Numbered from the stretch's first letter, positions 1 to 9,155 are shown. The stretch: 64,000 nucleotides of DNA from Paraburkholderia ginsengiterrae (GCF_001645125.1 NZ_LXKA01000132.1:62001-126000); one strand, 5' to 3'. The notes: generated from the letters alone by a model not told the origin. Numbers and translations are program-made.

Positions 1-2
1 GC

Positions 3-1652
3 TATGACGGACAGGCGATTGCCGACCGTCTACGCAACGACTACCTGCGCGTGCTGGGGGCGCGCCACGACTGGCACGATTTCGATTTGCAATATTCACA
101 GTTCGTCCTGGACGACGACACGCAGGTGAAGTGCTATGCGCTCGAGTCGCGCGCCGCGCGGGGTGAGAACGTGGCCGACGCGGCGCGCGCGCTGCTCGTC
201 GAGCCGAAGTGGTACGGCGACGGCTGCGTCGATCTGATCACCGCGCTCGACCGTAACCAGCAGTTCACTTCGGAGGATGTCTGGCAGCAGATTCGCCAGG
301 CCTACGAACAGGGTGCGACGACGACGGGCGGCAGACTGGTCGATGCGCTGGGCGCGGCGCGCCCGGATCCGCTGCTCCTCGATCAGGCGACGAACCAGCC
401 GCGTCTGCTGCTCTCGAAAGGCGTCCAGATGGATGCGGCGTCCCATCAACTCGCGCTGCTCGCCATCACACAGTTGGCGGTCGGCGATCCGGAGGCCGCC
501 CAGGCCACCTTCACCGTAATCGCACCGTCGCTCACCCTGGCAGAACGGGCTATCGGTTGGGGCACAATAGCCTATCAGGCGGTGATCAGGCAGCTACCGG
601 GCGCGGTGAACTGGTACCGGCTGTCGGCGAACGCGCCCCTGTCGAGTCAGGCCTACGAGTGGCGCACGCGCAGCGCGCTGCTGACCGGGGATTGGACAAT
701 GGTGCGCTGGTCGATCGAGCAGATGCCGGCCGCGCTGCGCGCACAGCCAGCATGGGTCTACTGGTACGCGCGCGCCTTGAAGCAGAGCGGCGAGGTGGCG
801 GCAGCCGACCAGGAATTCGGAAAGATCGCGGGAACCTACACCTTCTATGGCCAGTTGGCCTCCGAAGCGCTCGGGCAGCAGATCGTAATTCCGCCACAGA
901 CAAAAGTGACCGACGAGGAAGTTGAGAGGGCCGGCCAGACACCGGGCTTCGAGCTGGCAAAACGTTTTTATGCGCTGCACCTGCGCACGGAAGGCAACCG
1001 TGAGTGGAACTGGCAGCTGCGCGGCATGACTGACCGACAACTGCTCGCAGTCGCCGAGTACGCGCGTCGCATCGAGCTTTATGACCGGGCTGTGAGCACT
1101 GCCGACAGGACGCAAACGGAACATGATTTTTCGCTGCGCTACCTGGCGCCATTCCGCACGATTGTCGAGCGCGATACGCGGTCCACCGGGTTCGACGTCG
1201 GGTGGGCGTATGGCCTCATTCGCCAGGAGTCGCGCTTCATAATCAATGCGCGCTCGGAGGTTGGCGCGGGCGGCCTGATGCAGGTGATGCCGAACACCGC
1301 TGAGATGGTCGCGAGGAAGATCGGGCTCGGTACGATCTCGCGGGCTAAGATGAACGACATTGACACGAACATCCTGCTTGGCACGTACTATCTATCGATG
1401 ATTTACAACCAGCTTGACCGTTCTGCTGTGCTCGCGACCGCCGGCTACAACGCCGGCCCTGGGCGCCCGCGTAAGTGGCAGGCCAACCTGCCGCGACCGG
1501 TGGAAGGCGCGATTTTCGCGGAGACAATTCCGTTTAACGAAACCCGCGACTACGTCAAGAATGTATTGTCGAACACGGTTTACTACGCGGCGCTGTTTGA
1601 TGGCCACCCGCAATCGCTGACGGAGCGGCTTGGCCAAATCGAGCCCCGATGA
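3..1652 (+). CDS. slt: Soluble lytic murein transglycosylase (Slt70 type), 5' end outside window
   Basis: Periplasmic GH23 enzyme that cleaves the MurNAc-GlcNAc bond of peptidoglycan and forms anhydro-MurNAc. The frame is open to the left edge, so the start and signal peptide are missing; 549 residues remain. The first two thirds is helical repeat sequence, as in the ring-shaped U and L domains of Slt70. The catalytic domain follows, with the motif QESRF (catalytic Glu near visible residue 409), then GAGGLMQVMP and AGYNAGPGRPRKW, which are the conserved blocks of the family. It ends with a TGA and the next gene is on the other strand, so it is not cotranscribed with the polysaccharide genes. 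The family call is secure. Which Slt paralog this is cannot be told without the N terminus. Confidence 0.95.
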   Translation, partial: YDGQAIADRLRNDYLRVLGARHDWHDFDLQYSQFVLDDDTQVKCYALESRAARGENVADAARALLVEPKWYGDGCVDLITALDRNQQFTSEDVWQQIRQAYEQGATTTGGRLVDALGAARPDPLLLDQATNQPRLLLSKGVQMDAASHQLALLAITQLAVGDPEAAQATFTVIAPSLTLAERAIGWGTIAYQAVIRQLPGAVNWYRLSANAPLSSQAYEWRTRSALLTGDWTMVRWSIEQMPAALRAQPAWVYWYARALKQSGEVAAADQEFGKIAGTYTFYGQLASEALGQQIVIPPQTKVTDEEVERAGQTPGFELAKRFYALHLRTEGNREWNWQLRGMTDRQLLAVAEYARRIELYDRAVSTADRTQTEHDFSLRYLAPFRTIVERDTRSTGFDVGWAYGLIRQESRFIINARSEVGAGGLMQVMPNTAEMVARKIGLGTISRAKMNDIDTNILLGTYYLSMIYNQLDRSAVLATAGYNAGPGRPRKWQANLPRPVEGAIFAETIPFNETRDYVKNVLSNTVYYAALFDGHPQSLTERLGQIEPR

Positions 1653-2098
1653 TATCGCCCGCAACGCTGATCCACGGACCGCTCGGGTGCAGTAAGTGCG
1701 GCTACATACGCGCCACTGTATAACGATCCTTCTATCTCTGGATGACCTCTCGACACGGAACCGAGAAGGTGAAGCTGAATTTCTCCAGCCGCGATTTAGC
1801 GACACGGCACACATACTGAAATCATGCATGTATGTCATGTCAACGTTCGTCGCCCGAAAGCTGACATGTACCGTGAGGCGAACGACTTTTACCCGAAACC
1901 CGTGTCGATGCCAAAGTCCGTCGACGCTTCAGACATTCAGCAGGACGAGCGAGCATTGCGCGATCCAGCTCATATGCGTGTCCGAGGTCACTGCGAAAGA
2001 CGAGTGTTTCAACATCAAGAATGTCACGCCCGACGCTTGCGAATATGTTGGCCGGTACCGCCCGTACCGAGTCCGGCCTTCTCGCGTACAAACCCCAT
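1653..2098. other. Gap between slt and rfbD
   Basis: No convincing gene. Open frames exist on both strands, but they overlap each other, have no ribosome binding site and translate to Arg/Ser/Cys-rich sequence. No hairpin with a T-run was found for either convergent gene. Confidence 0.6.
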
Positions 2099-3046
2099 TC
2101 ACGAAACCAACCGTGCATCTTGCGCAATCAGCCGCAGCACAGGCTCTAACGTCGACTGCCAGTCGGGTAGCACGACACCTGGAATCGCACGCAGCTTCGT
2201 CGTGTCGAGCATCGAGTTGGCAGGACGCTTAGCCAAAACAGGGTACTCGGAAGTCGAGATCGGCACGACGCGCAGCTCATCGGCACGCAGCTTCACGCCG
2301 AGCGCGGTGAGCCGGCGTACCACGTGCTGCGCATAGCCGTGCCACGTAGTCTCGCCCTGCGGGCTGACGTGATACACCCCCGCGTGACGGTCGACAAAAT
2401 CGCGGTCGAATTGTGCCGAGCGGATCATGAAAGCCGCAAGGTCCGCGAGCAGCCAAGCCGGTGTGGGGGCACCTTTCTGATCGGCCACGATGCGGATCTC
2501 CTCGCGTTCGCGTGCCAATCGAAGCACCGTCTTCGCGAAGTTGCTGCCATATGCGCCGACTACCCAACTGGTACGGAAGATGAAGTGGGCAGCGCCACTT
2601 GCGGCGATCCCTTCTTCGCCGGCGTACTTCGTCGCACCGTAAACGGACTCTGGCGCGCAAGCGTCGGTTTCCTTGTACGGCGCGAGCGATCTGCCATCGA
2701 AGACATAGTCGGTGGAGTAATGGAGCAGCGTCGCACCGCATGCAAGCGCCGCTTCGGCCATCATCTGCGGTGCGACAGCGTTCACGAGCCGGCAGGTCTC
2801 TCTGTCCGACTCAGCCTTGTCCACAGCGGTATATGCTGCTGCGTTAACGATGAAGTCCGGGCACTCCTGCGCGATCAGGTTGCGGATTTTCTGACCGTCC
2901 GTCATATCGAGCGCATCGCGGCCGACGGCGATGACCTGCCCCACCGTTTGCAAACTGCGCGACAGTTCGAAGCCGAGCTGACCGTCCTTGCCCGTTACGA
3001 GGATGCGGGGTACCTTCCGCGTTACCTTTGTGTCTGGCGTGCCCAT
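2099..3046 (-). CDS. rfbD: dTDP-4-dehydrorhamnose reductase
   Basis: Last step of dTDP-L-rhamnose synthesis: NADPH-dependent reduction of dTDP-4-keto-L-rhamnose in the cytoplasm. It is an RmlD-type short-chain dehydrogenase. The Rossmann motif GKDGQLG is near residue 20, the STDYVFDG block lies in the middle, and the catalytic Tyr/Lys pair is in VYGATKYAGE. The frame stays open about 68 codons further upstream, but that stretch (His/Ser/Thr-rich) is outside the family. The ATG chosen gives 315 residues, close to the usual 290-300; its ribosome binding site is weak, so the start is uncertain. It lies about 10 kb away from rfbC-rfbA-rfbB, although all four enzymes are needed together. It supplies rhamnose to the exopolysaccharide locus that follows. 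Confidence 0.93.
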   Translation of the reverse strand: MGTPDTKVTRKVPRILVTGKDGQLGFELSRSLQTVGQVIAVGRDALDMTDGQKIRNLIAQECPDFIVNAAAYTAVDKAESDRETCRLVNAVAPQMMAEAALACGATLLHYSTDYVFDGRSLAPYKETDACAPESVYGATKYAGEEGIAASGAAHFIFRTSWVVGAYGSNFAKTVLRLAREREEIRIVADQKGAPTPAWLLADLAAFMIRSAQFDRDFVDRHAGVYHVSPQGETTWHGYAQHVVRRLTALGVKLRADELRVVPISTSEYPVLAKRPANSMLDTTKLRAIPGVVLPDWQSTLEPVLRLIAQDARLVS

Positions 3047-3639
3047 CAGAGCATGATGGTGTTTCGTTTCACCATGCCGTGGCAGAAAGGTAAGCGGCTT
3101 GCTTTGCACGCTCGAGCTCTCTCGACCAAGCTCGCGGTCAAGCGTCTCCTCAAAGCATGCAACGGGAGTGGGCAATGTAGTGTTCATATTTCGGACAAGG
3201 GGCTCCCCACTCAAGCTGCTGAGCGTCTGCAATGTATCAAAGATAAGCATGCAGTCTTGATATGGCAGTCTGAAAATTCGAGGGGTGGAGTTCGTCTAGC
3301 CGACTACCTCGAACGACCAGCGCGCAGTGTAGTCCTGCAATTTTCGCGGCGAGTGCTAGCGGCGATTTGCGCCAATGTTTTGACTGAAGAAGGTCAAACG
3401 AAGAAAGAAGGCTACGCCTGCGTGGCCTTCATCAATCCCCACGACACCGCGCTCGAGACATTCACGTGTCGATGCAATGACCTGAAACCCAGCACCGCGA
3501 TTGACTCGCAAGGTCAGGTCAGCAGTGGCAAACCAGCTTGGGGAGTCCTTTTTCATGTCGTGTTCGGTCAAGAACGGGACCCCATCCGCCGCTTGACTCG
3601 CTTGCCTGCTTTGAACGACTAAACTCAGCTCCGGTCTTT
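3047..3639. other. Gap upstream of rfbD
   Basis: No firm gene. A near-perfect 11-bp inverted repeat at 3407-3430 with a 2-base loop is followed, on the minus strand, by a T/C-rich stretch, so it could stop leftward transcription before rfbD. A 100-codon minus-strand frame runs through it and is not supported by a ribosome binding site or a known family. Confidence 0.4.
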
Positions 3640-3715
3640 CGAGGGGAGCTTCTCTCAAGCAAACCCCACCCCTCGATTTTTAGCCTGCCGCTCCCTCGGG
3701 CGGCAGGTTCTTTTT
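3640..3715 (+). ncRNA. Candidate small RNA 3' end: double hairpin plus intrinsic terminator (copy A)
   Basis: Two stacked structures are visible. An outer stem CGAGGGG/CCCCTCG (3640-3646 with 3669-3675) encloses a small GCTT/AAGC hairpin. After seven bases comes a terminator stem CCTGCCGC/GCGGCAGG (3684-3691 with 3700-3707) and a T-run TTCTTTTT. No protein gene on this strand precedes it, so the terminator has no obvious client. A TTGACT at 3593 could be part of a promoter, but no well-spaced -10 box is seen. The same layout recurs on the opposite strand at 33619-33694. Reading it as a small RNA is inference. Confidence 0.45.
3684..3715 (+). terminator. Intrinsic terminator
   Basis: Perfect 8-bp GC-rich stem with an 8-base loop, followed by TTCTTTTT on the plus strand. 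It is the 3' half of candidate small RNA copy A; no plus-strand coding gene ends here. Confidence 0.75.
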
Positions 3716-3864
3716 CGTCGATCTATTTAATACCAAGCGGTATGGATGACGCCGCAGACTACTTGCATGGAGCTTCGCGCAATTCCAGAGATACCGGCGC
3801 ACAGGGAAGTCACGTGATGCTTGCAAGTTCAGGCCCACGCCGCACGTGAACCATGCGGCGCCAG

Positions 3865-4050
3865 CTATTCGAACATTGAGAGCAAATCGGCAATGTCCGT
3901 GTTAGGCAGCCGCTTGGCAAGCATGTCCCAGAAGATCACAGCGTGCATCGCGCATGCATCTTCGGTCGTCTTCCACTCGCGCGCACCGACGATAGAATCG
4001 GCCGTTTCGCGAGCTGCGGAAACAATTGTCTGAATGTCTTGTTTGTGCAT
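3865..4050 (-). CDS. Small hypothetical protein (61 aa)
   Basis: Unrecognised. The 61-residue translation has a natural, soluble, mostly helical composition (start MHKQDIQTIVSAARE, end DIADLLSMFE), unlike the Arg/Ser/Cys-rich shadow frames around it. It has no membrane segment, no signal peptide and no known motif. The ribosome binding site is weak and there is no neighbour on the same strand closer than rfbD. It may be a real small gene or a remnant; a search for homologues of equal length would decide. Confidence 0.4.
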   Translation of the reverse strand: MHKQDIQTIVSAARETADSIVGAREWKTTEDACAMHAVIFWDMLAKRLPNTDIADLLSMFE

Positions 4051-5030
4051 GAACCCGTTAACGGTCGCGCGCGAAACTTTTTTAGCCCCACGCGCAATCG
4101 TTTGCCAAAATTTTTATCCACCTCTCCCCCGGCTGTGCGGTGGACGAGCTGAACATAGCGCTTCCTATGATACAAGCCTGCGCTGTGCGCAAGCACGCAG
4201 TAAACTCCTTACTTGAAAACCCGGGGCGAGTCGCACGCAAACACCTGTAGATCACAGCAGCGGGCACACGCCGGAAAAGCCACCATTCAGCGGCTGGCGC
4301 GGCTCCATAGCACTGGATAATCCGGAGGGTGCTCGACACGTTTAAAGCTTGCCGCCCGGAACGACTCCGGGTCTCCGAAGCGTGATCGCCCGATTCCGCT
4401 ATGAAAGGAGAGTCGACGTACGAAGTGTCACAGTGAATGAATGTGGAAGAGCCGTGTCCGCAGACCTATCTCGTTGCCGAGTCCTCGAAATAGAGTCGAG
4501 GCCACCGGATTACGGCATAGGCGGGCAACGATACGCGTGGTATGTGTCTGCAAGCGCCCATCCTGAGTAACCGAACGTAATTCTAACTGTTGCGGTGCGC
4601 CGCACCACTTTGCGGCGGTTTTCGGAAAGCTTCTGTCTTAGAAGACCAAACTCGTGAACACCGCCTTCCGAATCACCCGAGGCACCCGCTTTCCCGGCGC
4701 CAGCGCGCGACATTCGTGACAACGTACCACGCTGCTTAGCGAACGCATCAAAGTAAGTCAACGTAACGCAAAATGAATGCCTTACGATATATTTCCCTGC
4801 GTTGCTTAAATCACCAATATTGGGCAACAATAATTCGATTCCCTATATAAGTAATAAATATATGCACTAGACATTCTGTCTCATTTTTGTATGCGATATG
4901 CACTAAGTGGGCTCGTAAATTCATTTGAATTTTGCTAATCTTACGTTCTCTTGACGCCGGGATACCGGATGCAGAGGCCGAATCACAAGCCCAGCAGGGC
5001 TGTTGGCGACCTCGCGACCCAGTGTCGTCA
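4051..5030. other. Long intergenic region, AT-rich toward its right end
   Basis: Only short, overlapping frames on both strands with shadow-like composition. From about 4740 rightwards the DNA becomes clearly richer in A and T than anything else in the window, with runs such as TATATAAGTAATAAATATA near 4850. This is what a large promoter or silencer-bound region ahead of the AraC-type gene would look like. No gene is claimed. Confidence 0.5.
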
Positions 5031-5059
5031 ACGGCCAATGTGTTGGCTAATTCCGACAT
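5031..5059. promoter_or_regulatory. AdpA-like TGGC box pair upstream of the broken GlxA-type regulator
   Basis: Plus-strand TGGCTAATTC (5044-5053) lies six bases from an opposed minus-strand TGGCCGT half (5031-5037). The block CGGCCAAT-N2-GTTGGC-N2-ATTCCGACAT is shared almost base for base with 15914-15942. It sits about 110 bp before the regulator's ATG. GlxA-like proteins such as Streptomyces AdpA bind TGGC-started boxes, so an operator for one or both local regulators is likely; that assignment is inference. Confidence 0.5.
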
Positions 5060-5161
5060 GAAATATTGCTAAGGGAATCAAACGTATAGCATGCTCAAAT
5101 AAGAAAAATACAGGGTCTTGGAGAGAAGACTTTGCAGACCAAACATTCCGGGGAAAAATAA

Positions 5162-6145
5162 ATGGACTTGGTAGAAACTCTGCCGCGCAGCTCGCGGCAA
5201 AGTGCCGCGCCGATACAAATGAACGCGTTGACTCGCGTTGATATTGCGCTGTTTAACGGATTCGCACTACCTACAGTCGCAGCAATCATCGAGATATTTC
5301 AGAAGGCAAACTCGCTTGTCGCGGCGCAGCGACCGGGCCGTGCCCGCTACGATGTCTCATTGCTTTCGGCTGCGGGTGGACGCATTGCCAGTTCGTCGTC
5401 AGTATTTGTCTGGACGGATGACGTGCAGTCGCATCGAGGCACGAACGAGACACACCTCTTGTTTATTGCCGGTGGTGCGGGCGTACAGCAAGCATGCCGC
5501 GACGAGCGGTTGAGCACCTGGATTCGACGCAGGCATCCGTTCAGCGAGATCGTGCACCCTATCGCGGAAGGCCAACTGCTGCTCTAGGCAGCCGGGCTAC
5601 CTAGTCGCTATTACCCGCTTGTTTCAGGAGGCAACGAAGCAAACGGCCTGCAACCGGCGCGCTCGCTGACAGAAGCGCCAGGCGCCGTAATGACGGCGCT
5701 GCGCATCGTCGAAGAGGATCTCGGGGCCGATCTGGCGCAACAGGTTGCTGAGTCGATCGCGCCGCAACCCACGCCTTCGTTCTGCTCATCGGTTACGATT
5801 GGCATCACGCCGCAGGTCAGCGAGAAAATCTTGGCGTCGGCACGGTGGCTGGAAGCGAACGTCGATCGCCCCATCTCGATCGACGATGCCGCTCAGGTCG
5901 CGGCAATGAGCGAGCGCAACTTCCTGCGCCGCTTCAAGAGCGAGATCGGCATGACGCCTTCTGACTATCTGCTCCGTGCGCGTCTAAAGATGAGTTGCCG
6001 GATGCTCGTTGATTCACGTCTGCCGGTCGACAAGATCGCGCGCCGCTGCGGTATCGGCAGTGGCGGGCAGTTGTCGAAGCTGTTCAGAAAATATCTGGCG
6101 ACGACACCGACGGACTATCGCGTGCGCAACCAGGTAGCACCGTAG
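5162..6145 (+). pseudogene. GlxA-type AraC-family regulator interrupted by one in-frame TAG
   Basis: Without the stop this would be a 327-residue transcription factor: an N-terminal DJ-1/PfpI-like domain (roughly residues 25-195) and a C-terminal AraC double helix-turn-helix (roughly 225-320, with MSERNFLRRFK and VDKIARRCGIGSGG). A TAG at 5585-5587 falls in frame after 141 codons, and the frame is open again right after it. The paralog in this window reads LLLEAAGY where this gene reads LLL-stop-AAG, so a single GAG-to-TAG change explains the break. The upstream piece would lack DNA binding. The downstream piece has an ATG at 5690 and could give a free DNA-binding domain. A sequencing error or recent inactivation are both possible. 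It is transcribed away from rfbD and toward the exopolysaccharide genes. Confidence 0.85.
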
Positions 6146-6166
6146 ACGGCTCGAACAGGCTCCAGT

Positions 6167-6715
6167 TCAACGGCACGAGCTCGCTCCATGGAGCTCGGTC
6201 GTCATGCCTGATAGCGGCATCGAACAGGCAATGCCAGACATGTTCAACATCGATGCGGGCGGTAACGAAGCCGCATTCATTCCTGGCACCATCGATGGCA
6301 GGACCACCCCGCCGCCCGCTTTGCGCATGCCAGGCAGACTCAGCAACGCACTGTTCTTCATCGACATCGCGCCGGCCAGCGCACCCGCACCACCCATGCC
6401 ACTCGCAAGAGCCATCTGGCCCGCCAGCAAGGTCCGGGACGTTGTGATCTGCGCTGTCGGCGACAGCGGATCGGTGTTGGACGTGAGTTCCCGCAAACGC
6501 CGGTCCGGATCGCTCTGTGCAATGAGCGCCATATACGGATCGTTCGATATCCGCCGACGATGCTTTTGCTGAGTCGTTTGCAGAAGCGACGAAGTCAACG
6601 CTGATCGCAGGCCGGAGTCGCCTACCATCTGTGCCTGTGCGACTGGAAAACCGAGCGCAGAAATCATTGCGGAGGCAACCAGACCGTGGGCAAGATACTT
6701 CGCGAAAGATTTCAT
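6167..6715 (-). CDS. Hypothetical exported protein
   Basis: Unrecognised 182-residue protein. The start chosen (MKSFAKYLAHG) gives a classic Sec signal peptide ending near PVAQAQ at about residue 29, with AGG ahead of the ATG. The mature part is rich in Ser, Ala, Met and Gly, has no cysteine pairs or membrane segment, and contains a basic KHRRR stretch. It is the last gene of the leftward run that begins with the second AraC-type regulator and the glycosyl-1-phosphate transferase, 45 bases after the latter. A periplasmic or secreted accessory role in polysaccharide production is possible, but only context supports it. Confidence 0.7.
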   Translation of the reverse strand: MKSFAKYLAHGLVASAMISALGFPVAQAQMVGDSGLRSALTSSLLQTTQQKHRRRISNDPYMALIAQSDPDRRLRELTSNTDPLSPTAQITTSRTLLAGQMALASGMGGAGALAGAMSMKNSALLSLPGMRKAGGGVVLPSMVPGMNAASLPPASMLNMSGIACSMPLSGMTTELHGASSCR

Positions 6716-6760
6716 GTGAACCTGGAATAGAAACGGCAAACGGTATGCGCAACCGTGGGA

Positions 6761-7852
6761 TCAATACGCGGCTTTGGCGATGAAGCCTTTGAAAAACGTC
6801 ATCCCGATAATCTTGATATCCAACCAGAAACTCCAGTTCTGAATGTAGTAGAGATCGAACATCACGCGAGCCGCCATCTTCTCGACGCGGTCCGTTTCAC
6901 CACGCAATCCGTTGATCTGCGCCCAACCCGTGATACCTGGCTTGATGCGATACCGGTACATATAGTCGTCGACCAGGTCCTTGTACAACTCATCATGTTC
7001 GACTGCGTGGGGGCGAGGCCCAACCACTGACATCTGCCCTTTGAGCACATTGAAGAACTGCGGCAATTCGTCGAGACTCGACTTGCGCAGGAATGCACCG
7101 ACTCGGGTAATGCGCTTGTCGCCGCGACGGGCCTGGGTCAACCGGCCCGCCTCCTCGACATGCTGGTGCATCGTGCGAAACTTGTAGATCGCAAACTCTC
7201 GTCCGTCGACGCCTTTGCGCATCTGCCTGAACAGAATCGGCCCTGGCGAGGAGAACCGCACGGCAATCGCAATCATCACGAGAAGCGGCGAGATCGACAA
7301 CAGCACGAACGCTGCGAACAGACAATCGAAAAGGCGCTTGGGCCACTCGACGTTCGGCGTCAACGGCGAGGCCACAAGATTGATTGCGGGCAATCCATGC
7401 ACATTGACGAAAGCCGGCTTCGCAAGTGCAAAGTCGCGTAAATCCGGTATCAGCCGGATATTGACGAAGTCGTGCCGGAACTCGCGAACGTAATGCTCGA
7501 TCGATGGTTGGCGCATGGGATAGCCGAGAAGCCAGAGCTCCCTGATTCCACGCAGGCGCACCAAGGCACCCAGTGTTTCCAGCGAGTTGACAAGCGGCAG
7601 GCCCGCGACGTTGCCCGCTTCCTGCGCATGCTCATCGAACACGAGCTCCGGTGAGAACGGTCCGGAGGTAGAAGCGAGGACGTGGTCGAGCAAGGCACCC
7701 GACGCCGGGCCAATCGCGATCGCGACCGGCGAACTATCGCGCGGCGCACGTCCGCCGAACCTGGCCACTTGACTGAGTGCGGCCTTGGCCACCAGCGACG
7801 CTCCGATCACAGCGAGCACGAGATAGGTCAGGTTGAGCATAGCGGAGAACAT
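6761..7852 (-). CDS. Undecaprenyl-phosphate glycosyl-1-phosphate transferase, short form (WcaJ/BceB family)
   Basis: Starts the repeat unit by moving a hexose-1-phosphate (glucose or galactose) from the UDP-sugar to undecaprenyl phosphate at the inner membrane. The C-terminal half is a full bacterial sugar transferase domain: membrane re-entrant stretch after KRLFDCLFA, SPGPILFRQ, YKFRTM, SSLDELPQFFNVLKG, SVVGPRP and KPGITGWAQINGLRGE. A Rossmann-like CoA-binding_3 region covers about residues 40-150. The protein has 363 residues where most family members have about 460, and only one N-terminal membrane helix (residues 5-26) where four are usual. It follows the AraC-type regulator by 24 bases on the same strand. 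The reaction is secure; the sugar is not readable from sequence. Confidence 0.9.
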   Translation of the reverse strand: MFSAMLNLTYLVLAVIGASLVAKAALSQVARFGGRAPRDSSPVAIAIGPASGALLDHVLASTSGPFSPELVFDEHAQEAGNVAGLPLVNSLETLGALVRLRGIRELWLLGYPMRQPSIEHYVREFRHDFVNIRLIPDLRDFALAKPAFVNVHGLPAINLVASPLTPNVEWPKRLFDCLFAAFVLLSISPLLVMIAIAVRFSSPGPILFRQMRKGVDGREFAIYKFRTMHQHVEEAGRLTQARRGDKRITRVGAFLRKSSLDELPQFFNVLKGQMSVVGPRPHAVEHDELYKDLVDDYMYRYRIKPGITGWAQINGLRGETDRVEKMAARVMFDLYYIQNWSFWLDIKIIGMTFFKGFIAKAAY

Positions 7853-7876
7853 GAATAAGCCCCCAAAAACATTGTC

Positions 7877-8896
7877 CTAACTGGATCGAAAGACCTGCCG
7901 AAGGTTGGCACGATAGTCGGTCGGTGTCTTGCCTAGATGCTTGCGGAACAGCTTCGCGAGCCGACCACCGCTCCCGATGCCGCAGCGTCGCGCGATCTTA
8001 TCGACCGGCAACGTGGTCTCCGCCAATAACCGGCAAGACATGTCGAGCCGGACATAAAGCAGGTAGTCGGAAGGCGTCACGCCGAGCTCTGCCTTGAAGC
8101 GCCGCAGAAAATTGCGCTCGCTCATCGCGGCGACCACCGCTGCTTCGTCAATACCCACCTGACGATGGCCGTTCTCCTCGAGCCAACGTGCCGATGCCCG
8201 GATTTTTTCGCTAACGCCGTGCGTCGCATTCCGGCGCACGATATCGGTGAACTGGGTCGCGGCGGGAGGCGACACGACATCCGTGATATGGCGGACTGCC
8301 TGCGGCCCCAGCTCATCGTGGATCAACGTCAGAGCCGAACGCAGCGGACTTGACACGCTGCCGCGAGTCATATCCCACGCGTCCCGCTCTCCAGCGGCGC
8401 GATAGGTTGTTTTTTCGCCTGCCGACTCGGCCTCGAAATAACGCCGGTAGCCCGCGGCTTCAAGCAGCAACCGTCCTTCACCAACCGGATATACGTTCTC
8501 GGTCATGGGGCACGTGCGGCGCAGCCACGCGAGCAGTTCTTCGTCCCGCAATGCATGATTGACATCCGCCCCTCCCGCGATAAAGAGCGCATGAAAACGG
8601 TCCGGATGCCGTCGTGTCTCGATGCTTTCCGTCCAGACGAAGACCGATGACGAACTTGCGATACGGCCGCCGATTGTCGATAGCAGACAAACGTTAAAGC
8701 GTGCCGAACTGCTCTCACCCGACCTGGTGATTTCGTTCGCGCATTGGAAAGCTTCCATAATGCAAGCGATCTCAGGAAGCGCAAAGCCATCGAATAATGC
8801 GATGCCTATTGTTTTCACTGTGTCATTGCTGTGTAAGGTGCGCCGGCCATATCCGCTGCGGCAATTTAGAGGCACGAACACCGCGATGCTCGCCAA
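7877..8896 (-). CDS. GlxA-type AraC-family transcriptional regulator
   Basis: A DJ-1/PfpI-like sensor domain (about residues 28-205, IGIALFDGFALPE to the EAAGY block) is joined to an AraC helix-turn-helix domain (about 230-335, with MSERNFLRRFKAE and VDKIARRCGIGSGGRLAKLF). It is the intact paralog of the broken gene at 5162-6145; the two share long identical stretches in both domains. The N-terminal 26 residues are poorly supported, and a GTG at 8818 that starts VKTIGIALF is a good alternative start. It heads a leftward run with the glycosyl-1-phosphate transferase and an exported protein, so it probably controls exopolysaccharide synthesis and perhaps itself, through the TGGC boxes at 8955-8970. 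The ligand is unknown. Confidence 0.88.
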   Translation of the reverse strand: MASIAVFVPLNCRSGYGRRTLHSNDTVKTIGIALFDGFALPEIACIMEAFQCANEITRSGESSSARFNVCLLSTIGGRIASSSSVFVWTESIETRRHPDRFHALFIAGGADVNHALRDEELLAWLRRTCPMTENVYPVGEGRLLLEAAGYRRYFEAESAGEKTTYRAAGERDAWDMTRGSVSSPLRSALTLIHDELGPQAVRHITDVVSPPAATQFTDIVRRNATHGVSEKIRASARWLEENGHRQVGIDEAAVVAAMSERNFLRRFKAELGVTPSDYLLYVRLDMSCRLLAETTLPVDKIARRCGIGSGGRLAKLFRKHLGKTPTDYRANLRQVFRSS

Positions 8897-8954
8897 CCAC
8901 GCCGTCCTTCAAACGAGCCCATGTTACGAAACACTCCGTTCGAAACGACCGGGC

Positions 8955-8970
8955 TGGCCGAATCAGGCCA
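8955..8970. promoter_or_regulatory. AdpA-like overlapping TGGC boxes ahead of the intact GlxA-type regulator
   Basis: Plus-strand TGGCCGAATC (8955-8964) overlaps minus-strand TGGCCTGATT (8961-8970), forming a near-palindrome. The minus copy fits the published AdpA consensus TGGCSNGWWY. It lies 59 bp upstream of the annotated start. Autoregulation is inferred. Confidence 0.45.
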
Positions 8971-9129
8971 CATCTTGACCGTTCGCGGACATGGATCTTA
9001 AATTAGGTATCCGATACATATTCAATGCAAGTAAGGCTTGATAAGACTTGCGGGTTTCTTGACTTTTAGCAGCTACCATGAACGTCGCTCAGACCAAGGT
9101 CCGTGTGCTCCGTCCTCACCGTCAATGCC

Positions 9130-9155
9130 CGGGGTGCTTTAAAGAGAACACCCCG
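9130..9155 (-). terminator. Hairpin after wzc, weak terminator
   Basis: A perfect 7-bp stem CGGGGTG/CACCCCG with a 12-base loop lies 34-59 bases past the wzc stop. There is no T-run on the minus strand, so it may be an RNA-stabilising or Rho-assisted end rather than a true intrinsic terminator. Confidence 0.4.

Noticed and set aside
1696-2336. Overlapping plus-strand frames between slt and rfbD
   Set aside because: They overlap the rfbD end on the other strand and are Arg/Ser/Thr/Cys-rich with no start signals.
3356-3658. Minus-strand frame of 100 codons upstream of rfbD
   Set aside because: No ribosome binding site or family. It is antisense to candidate small RNA copy A and crosses a strong inverted repeat at 3407-3430.
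4082-5059. Several minus-strand frames of 82-106 codons
   Set aside because: They overlap each other, sit in the AT-rich control region and show no ribosome binding site or natural composition.
7877-8896. Possibility that the two GlxA-type genes are active DJ-1 proteases
   Set aside because: No conserved nucleophile Cys is seen at the elbow of the DJ-1-like domain in the intact copy, so a sensory role is preferred.
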